Source of the DNA: Halisarca cf. caerulea
Taxonomy: Eukaryota > Porifera > Demospongiae > Chondrillida > Halisarcidae
Length of the DNA stretch: 64,000 nt
Assembly: GCA_963170055.1 (NCBI GenBank)
Contig: CAUJGJ010000002.1
Coordinates: 3,051,346-3,115,345 of the forward strand
Reading direction: 5' to 3'
This document shows positions 1-37,266 of this stretch, in pieces; position 1 is the stretch's first letter, and the number at the start of each line of letters is the position of its first letter. The notes under the pieces were generated by a model that saw only the letters and a program-made list of their open reading frames with translations, did no database searches and was not told the DNA's origin. The translations under genes were made by a program, and so were the position numbers.

Positions 1-58
1 ATGCATATAGTGCTATGTACTGTCATATGCACATACTGTACATATGTGTGTACATGTA

Positions 59-234
59 TACAGTGGAGTCTCATTATAATGAATCACAGGAGGCAACAAA
101 AATTCTTCATTATATCAGAAAGTCACTATAACCAGCTAAAGTATCACAGTAGAACATGTACTTGGACACATGAAACTGTTCGCTGTAACAGAAATTCACT
201 CTAAGAGTATTCTTTATAACGAGTTTCTACTGTA
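59..234. mobile_element. TA-flanked CAGT...ACTG inverted-repeat element (pogo/Tigger-like)
   Basis: Starts CAGTGGAGTCTCATTATAAT at 61 and ends with the approximate complement, TTATAACGAGTTTCTACTG at 232, with TA on both sides. No coding capacity; 172 bp. Ends and TA duplication are typical of pogo/Tigger-type Tc1/mariner MITEs. Confidence 0.7.
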
Positions 235-277
235 CATACAAGTACAACGAATGCTATAAACCTATGTACATACGTAC

Positions 278-3200
278 CAGCTATTGGGCGAGGTTCTGAC
301 ATCTGCTGCGACTGTCATCATAGAGGAAAAACAGAAGCTTGTATTGAAAGAAATATCACGCATGTGTGTGAGCCCATTTTACATTTCTTACATTCTCTTT
401 TCCTGCTCTGTGTGAGGACAAGTAGGATGCATGATAGCTGTCTTCTCGCACTCTGAAACTCCCACCAGATAGATCAAACCCCGAGGCATAACCAGACCTG
501 GTACCAGTCTGCTTCAGCGAATAATCAGATCTCCTCTGCAATCCTGACTGATCAGCACAAGAACTGTCTTCATATACCTACAAGGGTGTAAGATATTCCT
601 ACATTTCCAGTAATACATACATATCATGCTATGTACAGCAGATAGGCAAAGGTTGGTGCAAACTGAATAGTATTACAAAGGCATTACTGACCCTGAAGGT
701 TCCGTAAGCTTGACTACCCTCAAACATACTCCCAGTAGTCGAGAAGCTCCGTGTATCACTGTAGCTCAATGCCCTCTGTGGACTGAAGTATGCCCAAGTC
801 AACAATAAGGTAGAAAGTAAACGTAGCATCAGCTATTCCTCACCATGTGGAATTTTCATCCGGTACACTCCATCCTGGTCCTGTTTGAGGTGTAAAACCG
901 TATCCTACAGTACTTCCCTGTTTCTGAATTGAAGATTGCAAATTTGGAGTTGTCCCTTTAGAAGCAAGCAATTGCTCCAACTCAGCTTCTCTTTCAGCCA
1001 AATCATCTTTTCTGTGATAGTCTGCTTGTTGTCTGGAAGGTACTGAAATACCCAAGTTCTCTTTTACCGCACACAAAGACTCTAAAGTCAGCTTTTCACT
1101 CTTAATAGGTGGAATCTTTTGGTAGAGAGGACAAATGCACTTTCGCTCGTACACGTACACAACTCACATATACATACGTACATAGAATTTTCAAATATGT
1201 ACGTATCTGCATGAATATTCCCACATTCAAGGAGGACTGAGACTAGTCTGGTATATATTGTTCCCTTTGTAAATGACTACAAGCTATTATCCTTGCATAG
1301 CACGGATTACTAACTTCCCTCCATTTTCATATATTAACGACACTGGTTCTATGGGGGGTTGGGGGTGGTTCTGATCAATGATGTTGGTGTATAGAAATGG
1401 AGGCGAGATAGTACATACGTAGGTCTGTACTACAGGGCTACATCACAAGTTAGGTGAGTCCAGGGTTCTCCCAACATATAATTTAGCATAGCGCTGTGCC
1501 ATGCTACTTTTTAGGGGCTGCTGCAGGCATTTGGACTTCCGATGTGAATAGAGAAGTATGAATATATACAGGAATGAGCTATAGGAATTGTTTTGAAAAC
1601 AATGGCCAAAAATGTGGCAATTGTTTTCAAAACAATCGCCCAGTTACAATAAACAGTATGTTTAATGAATGTTCAGCTGTGCACTTACAAGCTTTGCAAG
1701 TGATTCGAGTGTGTGGGGCGGAAGCCCCCACGAGTTTTAACTCGAATTACTCATTTTACAATGCAAAATTTCAAAGGTAAGAGAAAGAAAGAGATTTAGG
1801 AGATACACAGATATAATCACCATTACATAATATCTAAATGTCTCTATTTAAGATTAAATGATCAAATATTAGGTAAAGATGTTCAGCAGACATTTTCGAG
1901 ACCTGAAACTTGCCGTGCTAATGGTGGCCATTTTACATTTCATTTCAATTAAAGGTATAGGAAAGAAAGTTCTTATGAGCCTGTTATAGCATAGTATCTA
2001 TGGCTATGGCCCATTAAGTATGTGATGGTAACAGCTGATACATGTACACTGACATGCCACAACCTGTAGCTTGGTATGTGTCCCTATTTAGGGTGGTGTC
2101 TAGGTTGGACAGTCTGCATGTGCAATAAGTCAAGTATGTGGTGTAGTGTTTCCCCCAGGATGAAATAGTAACAGGGCGGGTATTATTAAACTAGCATTGA
2201 TGCCCTACTCGATGGCGTCATAATAAAAGGGTGGAAAAGTCAACAAGATACTGAATAGCATGAGGAATGCTTCAAACATAGAAAACATTTCTGATAAGTA
2301 GAATTAAAAGGCAATAATCATTGAATACTTTGGAATTCAGCGATTTAAAGCAGCTACGTATACACTAGAAACGATCAGTGGGAAATGCTAAATGGACAGC
2401 TGTAGCTCTACAATATATAAATCATTATGTTAAATATATTACTTTCAGTAAAGCAAACAGGGCAGGGTGTCCTGTTCCAGGTATACTGGGGGAAACACTG
2501 GTGGTGTTAATATTAACACATTGACAACCGTAAGTGGAAATTTGCACCTCGTTCTAACAACTGCAAGCCTAGATCATGCGAGTGTGCCACATGTAATTTT
2601 TGAGAAGACTGTTATTTGCTCCTCTATCTCAGTAGAACAAGCTCACACTGTGTAGAAAGTTTTGTTTATTCGTAATGTCAAATGATACAGATTACAGAAA
2701 TCACATCGAATAGAGGATAAAGGCAAAATTCACAAAACAGGCAAGCCACAAAGTTACAACAAGGATCTTAACCACCGCGTTCGACGGTAGGTTAACAATA
2801 ACCTTCGAAAAAGATCTGGTCTGCGTCAAACTTCTTTCAGCTTATTATGGAGGATACAAGGTTGCCTTAGGACCTCTGTAAGCTGGCGTCTGTAGTTTTT
2901 TGGCCAGGTTTTCTTTGAAATAAGTTGAAATTTGACTGCATTGTTTATTTAGCAATTTTCGATCATACCTCATCAGAAAGCTCTATTTCTACTCGAGCCA
3001 ACAATGTCATACAAGCATAGGGTTGCTATACAAAGTATCGGGGGAAAATCCATTTGTAAAACATCTACGTGGTACGGGTGCATACAGCGCACAGTGATCA
3101 GAATGGTGATGCAATTTGGGCGCATCCAGCGTACAGTTGTCAAGGTGTTAATAAGATTTTTGATTTCTACCGTTGGTACTTTTAAATACACTGCATTGTA

Positions 3201-5604
3201 GCAAAATTATACTGTCACAAAAGATTTGCCATACAGTAGAACCTTGTTAGTAAGAACACTGATAATGAGTAATACCTGGTTAGGAAGTACAAGGATATGA
3301 TACCCCAGCTTACGTATAACTCATAATACTAATCTATATGGTTAGCAAGTACTACTGATAGTGAGTAGCAATTTGAAGGGTCCCCGGGTGTACTCACTAA
3401 CGAGGTTTGACTGTATTCTAGTTATGGCTTTGTATCACTCTACTTTTTTGGGGGTGGAGAGAACACTGCCACATGCGTATGTAAGAGCATAGACACAAAC
3501 ATACGTAGTACGTATATAGTGTCTATGGTAAGAGCAAGCAATCCAAAAGGGAAGTTTTCCTTTCCCATGTTGGAGCTTATGTTGGCCATGGGACTCAGCT
3601 GGACAAGGCTAAGGGGACTAGATAAAGATCTGAGGGGTCTAGCTAAACAGACACACTGCTTGTGTTGGGCATGTGCTGTGAATTGATCTTTAATGCATAA
3701 GTGACAATTAATGATTGCTATACAGCCTGGAGCCTGGGGGGAGGGGGCTTGTGCACACTACAGGTACAAAAGATTGGGCAGTGACTTTTATCATAGATTA
3801 CTATGCTTTCATCAAGTTTTATGTATGTCTTACTAGAAGTATAGATACTCAACCCCCTAGAAGTTAACATTGCACATAGCTGGTACTTACATTTTCATGA
3901 TGCTCCTTCACCTTTTTCACATCACTGCTCTCATAAACAGGTGGTATGGGTGCCATACATGTGAACTCCATACCATTGTCATCAAACTCATCAAAGTTGA
4001 CTTGATACTGTGGCAGACGTGCTCTTATCTCTTCCAGAGTAAACTCACCTCCCTGGCGAGGATAGACCAGCTCTTTAGGATACATTGCAACTGTCTTACC
4101 TGATGGATCTTTGTAGAAATCATTGTTCCTCTTCTGTAATGGAAACAGGCAGTACAGTATGATTTTCATAACCAAACACAGATGTTGTCAAAATGCAGAC
4201 AGGTGTAATGACAAAATTTGGAATTGCCATAGCCAAATAACGGTTATTAACCCCCTGTAGTGGACCGTGTCTATGTTTGAAAACTTAGAGGTCCGCCACT
4301 GCTTGGCTGTTAAAATACAAAGGAACTAAAAACACTTCAGCCATGTGTGTGTGGCGGCTCAACAAAACTTCTATAATCCTGGTTATGAAGGACAGCAATA
4401 CGTAGTTACAACCATTCAGTTGGGTTCTGGCTGTCAGAGAATAGATGGTCAGAGGTTGTCACCAGTGCTACTGATGAAAGGTGGTATTCCCTGAAAAGGC
4501 CTTATAGCACACTGGTGAAAGATCATGTGAGGATTTCATCTGCTATTAGCAACCATTTCTGTATCTTAGGTGTAATGTTGGCAGATATGTACATACCTCT
4601 CCCTAATGCTAAGAGCAACACTCCTAACTACCAGTGACATTGAAATTTTTAATCCATGTGTGTGTACGTATCTGTAGGTGGGGGTGAGGGTGGGGTAGCT
4701 GTACATCCCTTGCTATCTGAAATTTGACAGGCTTTACTGCTTTGATTTGCGTGCACCAGACATTGATCTGCTATCACAATATATAACAGGTTCATTTATC
4801 AATAATGGAGGTTGTGCACTTTCATTTGAGTTATTGGGAAACTGCATCCAAGGTCCTTCCCTTCCAAAAATTTTAGGCATTTGTTACTAGATTTATGTAA
4901 TTATCGCCTCAAACATAAACTGAACTTGTCTTGGACACGTACCATGCGATCTCCAATGGCAGGCCCTTGGGGTGACTTGTAAAAATCATGTAGAACTTTG
5001 AATTCTGATTTGGTTGGGCTTTTCACTGTAAAGAGTACATGGAAAATCACAGTAAACAGTGAATTGTTTTATCATAACAATGTATTCCAGTGGTGAATCT
5101 AAAAGGGGGGGGGGGGGGGGGGGGCATGTCCCCAGTTCAGAAATTCTATGCTACTTATAGGAAAAGTCCGAGAAAGGAGTAGTTACGAGCTAATATTGAC
5201 TGTAGTCCCAACTACATCTGTTCACAGAAACCATTAAATCTCCTCCAATCTTAATTAGTTCTATCTATAGTCTGGGGTAAAGTGGTGTAATTTGGAACAC
5301 TTGGAGCATTTCGGAACTTTAAGTTTGGTTACGGTTGAGATGTCCAGACCTCGGTCCAGACATATTAGCCACTGCTGAACTCCCAATTCACGAAGATAAC
5401 ACTGATGAGAAAGAATGTGTGCACGTTGTAATTGGCACTGCTCCGAAGTACCCCTCATTACCTCCAAGCATAGACTCTCTAGTCTATGCCCTAAGTTACA
5501 CTAAACAAAGGTCCAAATTACAATGTTTCTACAATGAAGATTCCTTTCAAAGTCTTACGACACTGGGTACACGTAATCCCTGTCTTACCACGAAGATCTT
5601 CCAT
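278..5604 (-). CDS. BUB1/BUBR1 (MAD3)-like checkpoint protein, 3' part outside window
   Basis: Seven phase-consistent exons on the minus strand: 5589-5604 (start ATG), 4943-5025, 3891-4133, 844-1115, 692-782, 392-535 and a short candidate 278-311; the gene continues past position 1. About 294 residues are visible. The best match is the third exon, where KELVYPRQGGEFTLEEIRAR resembles the conserved E-F-S-F-E-E-I-R-A block of BUBR1/BUB1, the spindle checkpoint proteins that act at kinetochores and in the mitotic checkpoint complex. The exon at 844-1115 encodes a charged, probably coiled-coil segment (DDLAEREAELEQLLASKG). The start is chosen because MEDLR joins in phase to VKSPTKSEF and lies back to back with the MAPEG gene. 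No N-terminal TPR domain precedes the motif, which is odd for this family; unseen exons or a wrong start could explain that. A C-terminal kinase domain, if present, would lie outside the window. Exon chain is well supported; family call rests mainly on one motif. Confidence 0.55.
1528..1762. repeat. Dispersed hairpin repeat R1, copy 1
   Basis: A ~235 bp sequence beginning CATTTGGACTTCCG, closely matching 18077-18391. It contains an internal hairpin: a ~20 bp arm with the core AATTGTTTTGAAAACAAT and its complement around 1588-1640. The 3' part, GATTCGAGTGTGTGGGGCGG, is shared by both copies; a related GATTCGAGTG ... GTGGGGCGGAAG occurs at 63481-63540. It lies in an intron of the BUB1/BUBR1-like gene. 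Confidence 0.75.
3232..3415. mobile_element. TA-flanked CAGT...ACTG inverted-repeat element
   Basis: CAGTAGAACCTTGTTAGTAA at 3234 is mirrored by TCACTAACGAGGTTTGACTG ending at 3413, with TA on both sides; 180 bp, non-coding, inside an intron of the BUB1/BUBR1-like gene. Confidence 0.75.
5103..5124. repeat. Poly-G tract
   Basis: A run of about 18-20 G. Similar homopolymer runs occur at 15161-15180, 21498-21509, 32338-32353 and as poly-C at 42871-42886. Run lengths in such tracts are prone to sequencing error. Confidence 0.8.
5275..5467. mobile_element. Degenerate copy of the GGGGTAATTCGGGAC element
   Basis: Internal sequence (CAATTCACGAAGATAACACT around 5383) parallels CAATTCACGGAGACAACTCT in the better preserved copy at 41633-41803, and both have GGGGTAA...-like ends. 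The ends here are eroded. It lies in intron 1 of the BUB1/BUBR1-like gene. Confidence 0.5.
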
Positions 5605-5704
5605 TTTCCAAGGAGAACACTAGCAAACTCGCTCCGACTCGCTCGCAAATCTTTTAAAAGATTCCCGCCTTATTGCGCAAGACATCACGTGAAAAGGAAA
5701 GAAA
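5605..5704. promoter_or_regulatory. Short divergent promoter with E-box palindrome
   Basis: Only about 100 bp separate the proposed start codon of the minus-strand BUB1/BUBR1-like gene (5604) from the MAPEG start codon (5705). The interval contains the palindrome TCACGTGA at 5685-5692, a canonical E-box of the USF/MITF/MAX type. A shared bidirectional promoter is inferred from geometry; no TATA box is evident. Confidence 0.45.
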
Positions 5705-6274
5705 ATGGCATCCGAAGAGGAAAGCGCAGGTGGCTATAGAAGCAAGAAGTCTCGCAGAATACCCGTTCCACCACCACTCCTTGGAATGGGAGCTGCCGTA
5801 GCTACAATGTATATATCTTACAACTATGGTTCATTCATATCTGTGCCTTCGACCCTCAACATAGCAACCAAGCTGGGATTCACTTGTAAGTGGCTTCTTC
5901 TTCCGTCCGCTAACGTCTTCTTTGCTATCATGGAATCAGGAAGGGCCAGAGGTCGCTATAATGCACATCCTCTAGCTGATAAGGACCATTTGTTCCAAAC
6001 TCAGAAAAATGTTCTAATGAATACTGTAGAGCAGTACTGTGCTTTTACTCTTCCACTTCTGGCTTTGGGAGCGTCTGTTCAGACTACTAAGCAGTTGAGA
6101 TTCATCCCAGCTCTGTGTATTATCTTCTTTGTTGGACGTATCCTGTTTCGGCTGGGTTACCCAGACCATCGTTCTTTTGGATACAGTTTGAATATGTTTG
6201 GAAATGTATTCAATTTTGCAGCTAATGCTTACTTGGCAGTTAAATATGGAGTTCTTGGTGGACTCGAATTCTAA
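5705..6274 (+). CDS. MAPEG-family integral membrane protein (microsomal GST-like)
   Basis: Intronless frame of 189 residues with the start at AAAATGGC. Four hydrophobic segments are visible at roughly residues 22-45, 55-75, 105-125 and 130-185, the usual MAPEG topology. Between the first and second pair lies a polar loop followed by QKNVLMNTVEQYCAF, matching the family's N-x-x-E-x-F type signature, and later R-x-x-FRLGYPDHRSFGYS resembles the R-x-x-Y/F-x-x-G-Y motif near helix 4. MAPEG proteins (MGST1-3, FLAP, LTC4 synthase, TMEM79) are trimeric membrane proteins of the ER or nuclear envelope, many of which conjugate glutathione or handle lipid mediators. The basic, serine-rich N-terminus faces the cytosol by inference. 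The subfamily is unresolved and enzymatic activity is not proven. A possible poly(A) signal ATTAAA lies at 6402-6407. Confidence 0.8.
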   Translation: MASEEESAGGYRSKKSRRIPVPPPLLGMGAAVATMYISYNYGSFISVPSTLNIATKLGFTCKWLLLPSANVFFAIMESGRARGRYNAHPLADKDHLFQTQKNVLMNTVEQYCAFTLPLLALGASVQTTKQLRFIPALCIIFFVGRILFRLGYPDHRSFGYSLNMFGNVFNFAANAYLAVKYGVLGGLEF

Positions 6275-7039
6275 ATACTCAGCTAAAGACCGCACTCGCA
6301 CTGACCTGTTTGAAGTTAGACTTGATGTGCGTTTATATCACTTTTTGTGCATTTTTGTAGTTTATCAGCAGAGTGTTGTAGCTTTCTTTTGCTTAATTGT
6401 TATTAAATATGCAGATTGAAATATTATGCACAGTTTAGTATGGACGGCATGTATGTCTCTCCCAAGCAGGATGCGCAGCTAATGCAATCACACATTTCTT
6501 TACTCACCGAGGGGATCAGCTTGAGGAAATCATAGATAATGTTATCTATAAGGAAATTAAGGAAAAGTGTATAATATTAGCTACACATCTCTCTTGGGAG
6601 TCCACTCATACAACTAATTTGTATAACAGGATGGCACTAACGATTTCTCCCATACACGGCCTGTGATCTTATGCAATGGTGAGAGGTCAAGGGAAATGAA
6701 GTTAATTATTTGTCAGGAGCTCTTAATGCTTTGATGTAAGGGTGCTGTAAAGCTGACTCCTTGGTTGTAAAAGTGGTTTGTAGAGCTTCACAAACCACTT
6801 TTTTCCTTTGATCTCTTCACTCACTGTGACACAAATACCAGTAAAAATGGAACATTGACATAGTTATAAGTATGTGGATTGGGATTAGGGATGCATGTGC
6901 TATAACGAGAACATGTCAGATAATCTGCAGTATTCTCACCAAAGTATCATGGTGATTGATACCATCATGATAATCATATTATTGTTTCATACTGTTATGA
7001 TTCTAGGTATCTTACAGATGTACAGATGAAATTTTAGAT

Positions 7040-7042
7040 GAA

Positions 7043-7080
<38 letters not shown>

Positions 7081-7240
7081 CGTGCGTGGTGTGTGTGTGT
7101 GCGGGCACACGTGTGTGTGTGTGTGCACGCGTGCATGCATGTGTGTTTGTGTGCATGTGTGCATGTGTGCATGTGTGTGCATGTGTGTGTGTGTGTGTGT
7201 GCGTGCATGCGTGCATGCGTGCGCGCGTGTGTGAAGTACA
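7040..7240. repeat. (TG)n microsatellite, interrupted
   Basis: TG repeats interrupted by GC and CATG variants, then a short degenerate tail. Generates long CV/HT dipeptide frames on both strands. Confidence 0.95.
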
Positions 7241-7452
7241 TGTATGTACTATATGTGTGTTTGTACGTATGTACTGTATGTATTGTATGCTCATGTATGA
7301 GAGTACTGTGTGAGTATGTATACGTATGTATGTGTGTCTCCAAAAGTATAGGGAAATGTGTATGCTACTGGTAGACTTCAGGCTCTCCAGGATAAGGAAT
7401 AAGTGCATACTTTTGGTCACTCCTCCAGCTGTTATCTATCGACCTACGGAAG

Positions 7453-7456
7453 TGTA

Positions 7457-7548
<92 letters not shown>
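7453..7548. repeat. (TG)n microsatellite
   Basis: About 48 TG units with one TATG interruption, upstream of the RIN-like gene. Confidence 0.95.
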
Positions 7549-7549
<1 letters not shown>

Positions 7550-8261
7550 ACGAGCATGTGTGTATGTTTATGTGTATTGTGTATGTGCATGTGTGAACAT
7601 TGTTCATCTACACATCAGTGTTCATACAAATTGAGTGTGTGCATTATGTTTCATTCACAATGCATGCCAGCATGTAGCTGCACCACTGTACATAAAACAT
7701 TTAAAAGGTAGGTGTGTTTTAGGTACATGTGTGCATGTACATATGCAAAGTAGCACTTCACCTAACAACAATACTGTATACACACATACATTGCAATATA
7801 CTTGTGGAAACTGAACATAGGGCTGAGCCAATTGTTTGGAGTGCAGACCAATACTGATTTTTGAATTGAGCGTACATAATGCAGACTGCTTCTCGCTACC
7901 CCATTTCAAATGTGACACCACCGAAGCATGGAGGTGAGATAGGTCTGGATGCCCAAGACAAATTTCGAAGCATTGACTCAACTTTCAGAATGAAGGGACA
8001 CCTCTGTTTATTCCACCATAGACACTCTAGGTTACGTAGTTTAGAGTATCTATGATTCTAATTATGCATCTGTTAAGAATTGCATGTACTAAAAAAGTTG
8101 CATATCTATATAAAAGCAGAACAAATTTAGCATGCACCGGGAGGAAGTCATCACCCCATTAAAGATACATACTGTCACGTGATCGGAAGTAATTCATTGT
8201 CTTGTACGCCCGAAAAGACATTATTGGTTACTTGTTCGAAGGCAGCCTGGGCTGAAGGCCG

Positions 8262-33629
<25,368 letters not shown>

Positions 33630-34658
33630 ATTTGTTTCAGTCAATGAAAGTTGCAGAAAGAATTATTAAATTTGTACTGTCATCAATCCTGCTGCATAGA
33701 AACATATTATGTAATATTATTCTATGTATATAATATTATTTTGTATCATTAGGAGATACTGCACTCTGAACTTGCACAAGCACTCTGTGTACTGTAATGC
33801 TGTATGTGTGTGGTTGAACTAGGTTGGTATACACTGTACATACATGCATGTGCACTCGTTATAGTCATTTGTTGTTATCAATCTGCATGTATACCATGTA
33901 CTGTACTTCTTGGTCGCAATGTATTGTGCATGCATGCAGTGTTTTTACACACACTATAGGTAGCTCATTACGTGTACTAGCTGTAGGTAGCTCGTTGCAT
34001 GCATGCGCTATAGCTTTACATCTCTGATTAATTGATTGAATACAATGTCATGTGTTCTGAAATGAAGTATTTTGTACTGTGAAACCTCTGTGAGGACACC
34101 ACTGGGACCACAGTAAGCTATCCTGTTTATGGAGGTGTCCTTATAATTCATCAGATTCGAATGTACATGCACGTCAGTGTGAAGGATTGCATGCAAATGG
34201 GCTGGGACAGAGCAATGCGCGCAGAGCACTGTTAAGGAGGCGGCTGCATTTCAGAGGTGTCTAGTCTCGCGTAGCCCAGACCGCTAACCTCGCCTCCATT
34301 TTTTATATGCTGACGTCACCTCGCCGACCAGTGACGTCAGCATATAAAAAATGGAGGCGAGGTTAGCGGTCTGGGCTACGCGAGACTAAGAGGTGTCCTG
34401 CACAGGTTTCACTATACCAATCAATCCTCCCCCGATCCTCCCCCGATCCTCCCCTCACAATTGTACAATGTAATTAATTGGACTCGCATGATTGAAAGTG
34501 TGAAGTGTATGACATGCAATTCCAGTTAATTTTCATAATAAATAAATAACAAAACCATTAAACAATTATAAGAGATACAAGTTTTCATATACCAATAAAC
34601 AAAAGCAGGTATGCAATCAAAAAAACAGTGAGATTTAAAAGTAGTTCACAATGACAAA
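33630..34658. other. Convergent intergenic region (RIN-like 3' end / hnRNP L copy A 3' end)
   Basis: Contains the RIN-like 3' UTR, a degenerate repeat at about 34076-34413, and the perfect palindromic MITE at 34262-34388. No coding exon seen. Confidence 0.6.
34253..34397. mobile_element. Perfect 57-bp-arm palindromic MITE with 9-bp target duplication
   Basis: Arms 34263-34319 and 34331-34387 are exact reverse complements separated by 11 bases. The element TAGTCTCGCG...CGCGAGACTA (34262-34388) is flanked by the direct repeat AGAGGTGTC at 34253-34261 and 34389-34397. Each arm contains TGACGTCA-type CRE sequence. A 9-bp duplication fits Mutator-type transposition. It interrupts an older repeat whose relatives are at 22056-22085 and 46277-46320. 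Confidence 0.92.
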
Positions 34659-37266
34659 CTAGTCAACAGTGGGAGATGGTGAGAATGCAAGCTTGAAAGT
34701 ATAAGCACGTCCATCTGTGATGAGGAAGACAAGGGAAAACATACATACATCCACTCGGGAGATGTTGAGAACATGCCTACCTCCAGATTGTATGGTGTAG
34801 TGGTTGGCCAGCACAAAGGACTCGAATCCCACCTCAATACTTGGCCACTGCATCAAGCCTGTGGCACTCTTACCACCTTGAGAGAAGAACTTGATCTGAG
34901 CCGGAGGAACAGCTGATGTCTGCGCAAACACATCTCTAAGAGTCTCCTCCTTGGCATCTGGTGGAGCATTGTAGAAGTGGAGGATGGCAGTTGGTCCAAT
35001 CACTCTGTTCTTGCTGGTGCCTTCCACCGTCACAAACCTGACCGCACAGAATCAACACTCACATGTAAACAACTGCACTCCCATACACAGGGGCAACTGT
35101 CCCATGCAGTAACTTGACACACCTGTTGTTCCTTGAGCGAGAGAAGTCCTTCCAACAAGGAGAACCATCGGGGAGAAGACCGGCAGAACCATGATCTGCT
35201 ATGAAGTCATGTTTGGATATTCTGCACAACACAAGAGGGAAGGTTACAAACACATTTTGTTAAATATGCACACACACACACACACCAGATATGTAACTCA
35301 CGCTAACTCCAGTTCACTTCCAAACAGCATACACTTGGCAAGGTACTGGATGGCATTCTTGGCTGACTGGGCACTGTCCATGTGGACCATGGCTGTACCA
35401 GGCTTGTTCAAGAGGAACTTCACCTTCAGAACATTACCATACGAACAGAAGAGGTTGAAGAGGAGGTCACAGTTCATCCTCTGGTTGTTCAGACCATAGA
35501 CCATCACCACAGAACCTGGTGTGGTACCTGGAGGAGGAAACTGCATGTTTCCTACAGGCATGGTGGGAACATGTGGAGCTCCTTCAAAATGGGAGAGAAG
35601 AGACAAAACAGCTCACAGACCCATGTACATACATACAGCCATACCTTAGTGACTTACCGAACTGATCTGCTCCTGGTTGAGGTGGGGGCATCTGATGAGG
35701 CTGTTGAAATCCCTGAAAGTTCTGCTGGTAGCCCTGCTGCTGGTATCCCATAGGAGGCTGCTGAAGTCCTTGGGGCCTCATTCTCTGTCCTGTACGTGGA
35801 AGAAACGTCACAAGTGTACCAACCATGACAGGAGACCAGAGAGACCACTGGAGACATCAGCGCAGCACCGGACTATGTCACCACAGACACTCCCTCCTCC
35901 CCAGGGGACTCTCAGCTTTTATCTTCTCCTACTGCTCTTAACGAAGGATCACTTTGCTGGAGGTGGTCCTGATGATGACGGTGGTGATGGTTGACTCCCA
36001 CCTGCTGTTGGGGCTGTGGATAACTCACAACTCCACCTGGGATGTAGGTGGGCTGAGTGGGGGGCAGGACGGGGGGAACTCCCGATGGACCGTACACAAC
36101 GTTCATCATTGGAGTCACTACACCACTGGACACAGGTCTGGTTGCCACTTGGGGGCTCACACCCAACATTGGAGTTGGTGGGAAGTAACCGTGACCTTGA
36201 TATGCTCCTACCACTGGCCCCATGTAGCCTTGAGGCCATTGTGGAAACACACCACTTCCACCAAACTGACCGACGTACACTCCTCCACTGGAAGGCTGTG
36301 GCAGTCTGGAACCTATATCAGGTCACATTGCATGCATGGTCAACAGCAGGGGATAGAGGGGGATTGGCCGAGAGTGAGATTCTTCATTCATGGAATGCGT
36401 GTCTGTTAGTGCACACCATTTGTTCTGCATAACGCTCGTCTGTGCTGTGGAGACTGGCGTGTCTGTCTGCAGTGAGTACGCGTGAGTGGGTGGCGTGCTG
36501 CACTGTGCTCGCTAGAGTGAGTCAAGCAACACAAAGTCAACATGCACAATGCAAAGCCCCACCTTGTATAGTGAAGTCCCAAGTCATGTCGTCGTTCTTG
36601 TACACGTTAACACGCTGTGTCTGGACAAGGAAATAGGACAAGAGAGCATAAGCACAAGCATTGTGGGTATTCTGCTGAACACACAACAGATAAAAACATG
36701 CAGTACAGATTACATAAGTACTGTTTGTGATCTACAAAATGTACATCAAATCAATACTATTCTAGAGCATCCACACAAGCAAGTTCGTCCACTTTTCTCT
36801 CATCGTGGAATTTTAAGGCCAAGAGACACCACAGAAACCCCAATGCTTCACTTTAAAGTAAACCGCAACACATGTACGCACGTTTAAGTATGTAAGTATG
36901 CATGCTTGTACGTATAGATATGTATGTATGTATGCATGCGAACTAGCACTACACACAACCATGTGTATGACATGTACTGCAGAACTCACTCGTGCATACT
37001 CTGTCTTCAGTGTGCAACAACCAGCATAAATGTCCGCTCCCTCCAGGTTGGTCTTGGCTCTGGCTGCAGAGGTATTGCTGTCAAACTCAACAAGTGCCTG
37101 AACTCCATTCTTCCTAAATATGGCAATCCTCTGGACCACACCGTATGGGCTACTGATGGTGTGCAGCACCTCCTGTACGGGCAGTGCATCATGCACAGTA
37201 CATAAATGCACATGTACGTCAGGTGAGTGCTAACACATGTCATTCAGATTTGAAACCTCAGCTGAG
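34659..37266 (-). repeat. Inverted duplication arm A (homogenised hnRNP L 3' half)
   Basis: Nearly identical, in reverse complement, to 48733-51336 (2608 vs 2604 bp), including introns. Similarity stops abruptly at CTCAGCTGAG on the inner side and at the stop codon on the outer side. Spacer between arms is about 11.5 kb. Confidence 0.92.

Larger units (their letters stand above)
6275..8261. other. Intergenic region, repeat-rich, no gene seen
   Basis: Between the MAPEG gene and the proposed first exon of the RIN-like gene. It holds the MAPEG 3' UTR, two (TG)n microsatellite blocks (7040-7240 and 7453-7548), and a small palindrome at 8018-8056 with CATAGACACTC against GAGTATCTATG ends. Long frames here are CV/HT dipeptide translations of the microsatellites and are not genes. 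Confidence 0.6.

Noticed and set aside
5261..5739. Coding frames on either strand at 5261-5467 and 5335-5739
   Set aside because: They overlap a degenerate copy of the GGGGTAATTCGGGAC element and the divergent promoter; no family match.
7038..7711. Long cysteine-valine and histidine-threonine frames
   Set aside because: They are dinucleotide-repeat translations of (TG)n/(CA)n on both strands; the same applies at 17055-17839, 19204-19751, 26637-27480, 28463-28763, 31069-31540 and 44984-45337.
35954..36432. Plus-strand frames of 138-151 residues opposite hnRNP L copy A (and the mirror set at 49553-50031)
   Set aside because: They are antisense shadows of exon 6 and its introns, duplicated because the arms are duplicated.
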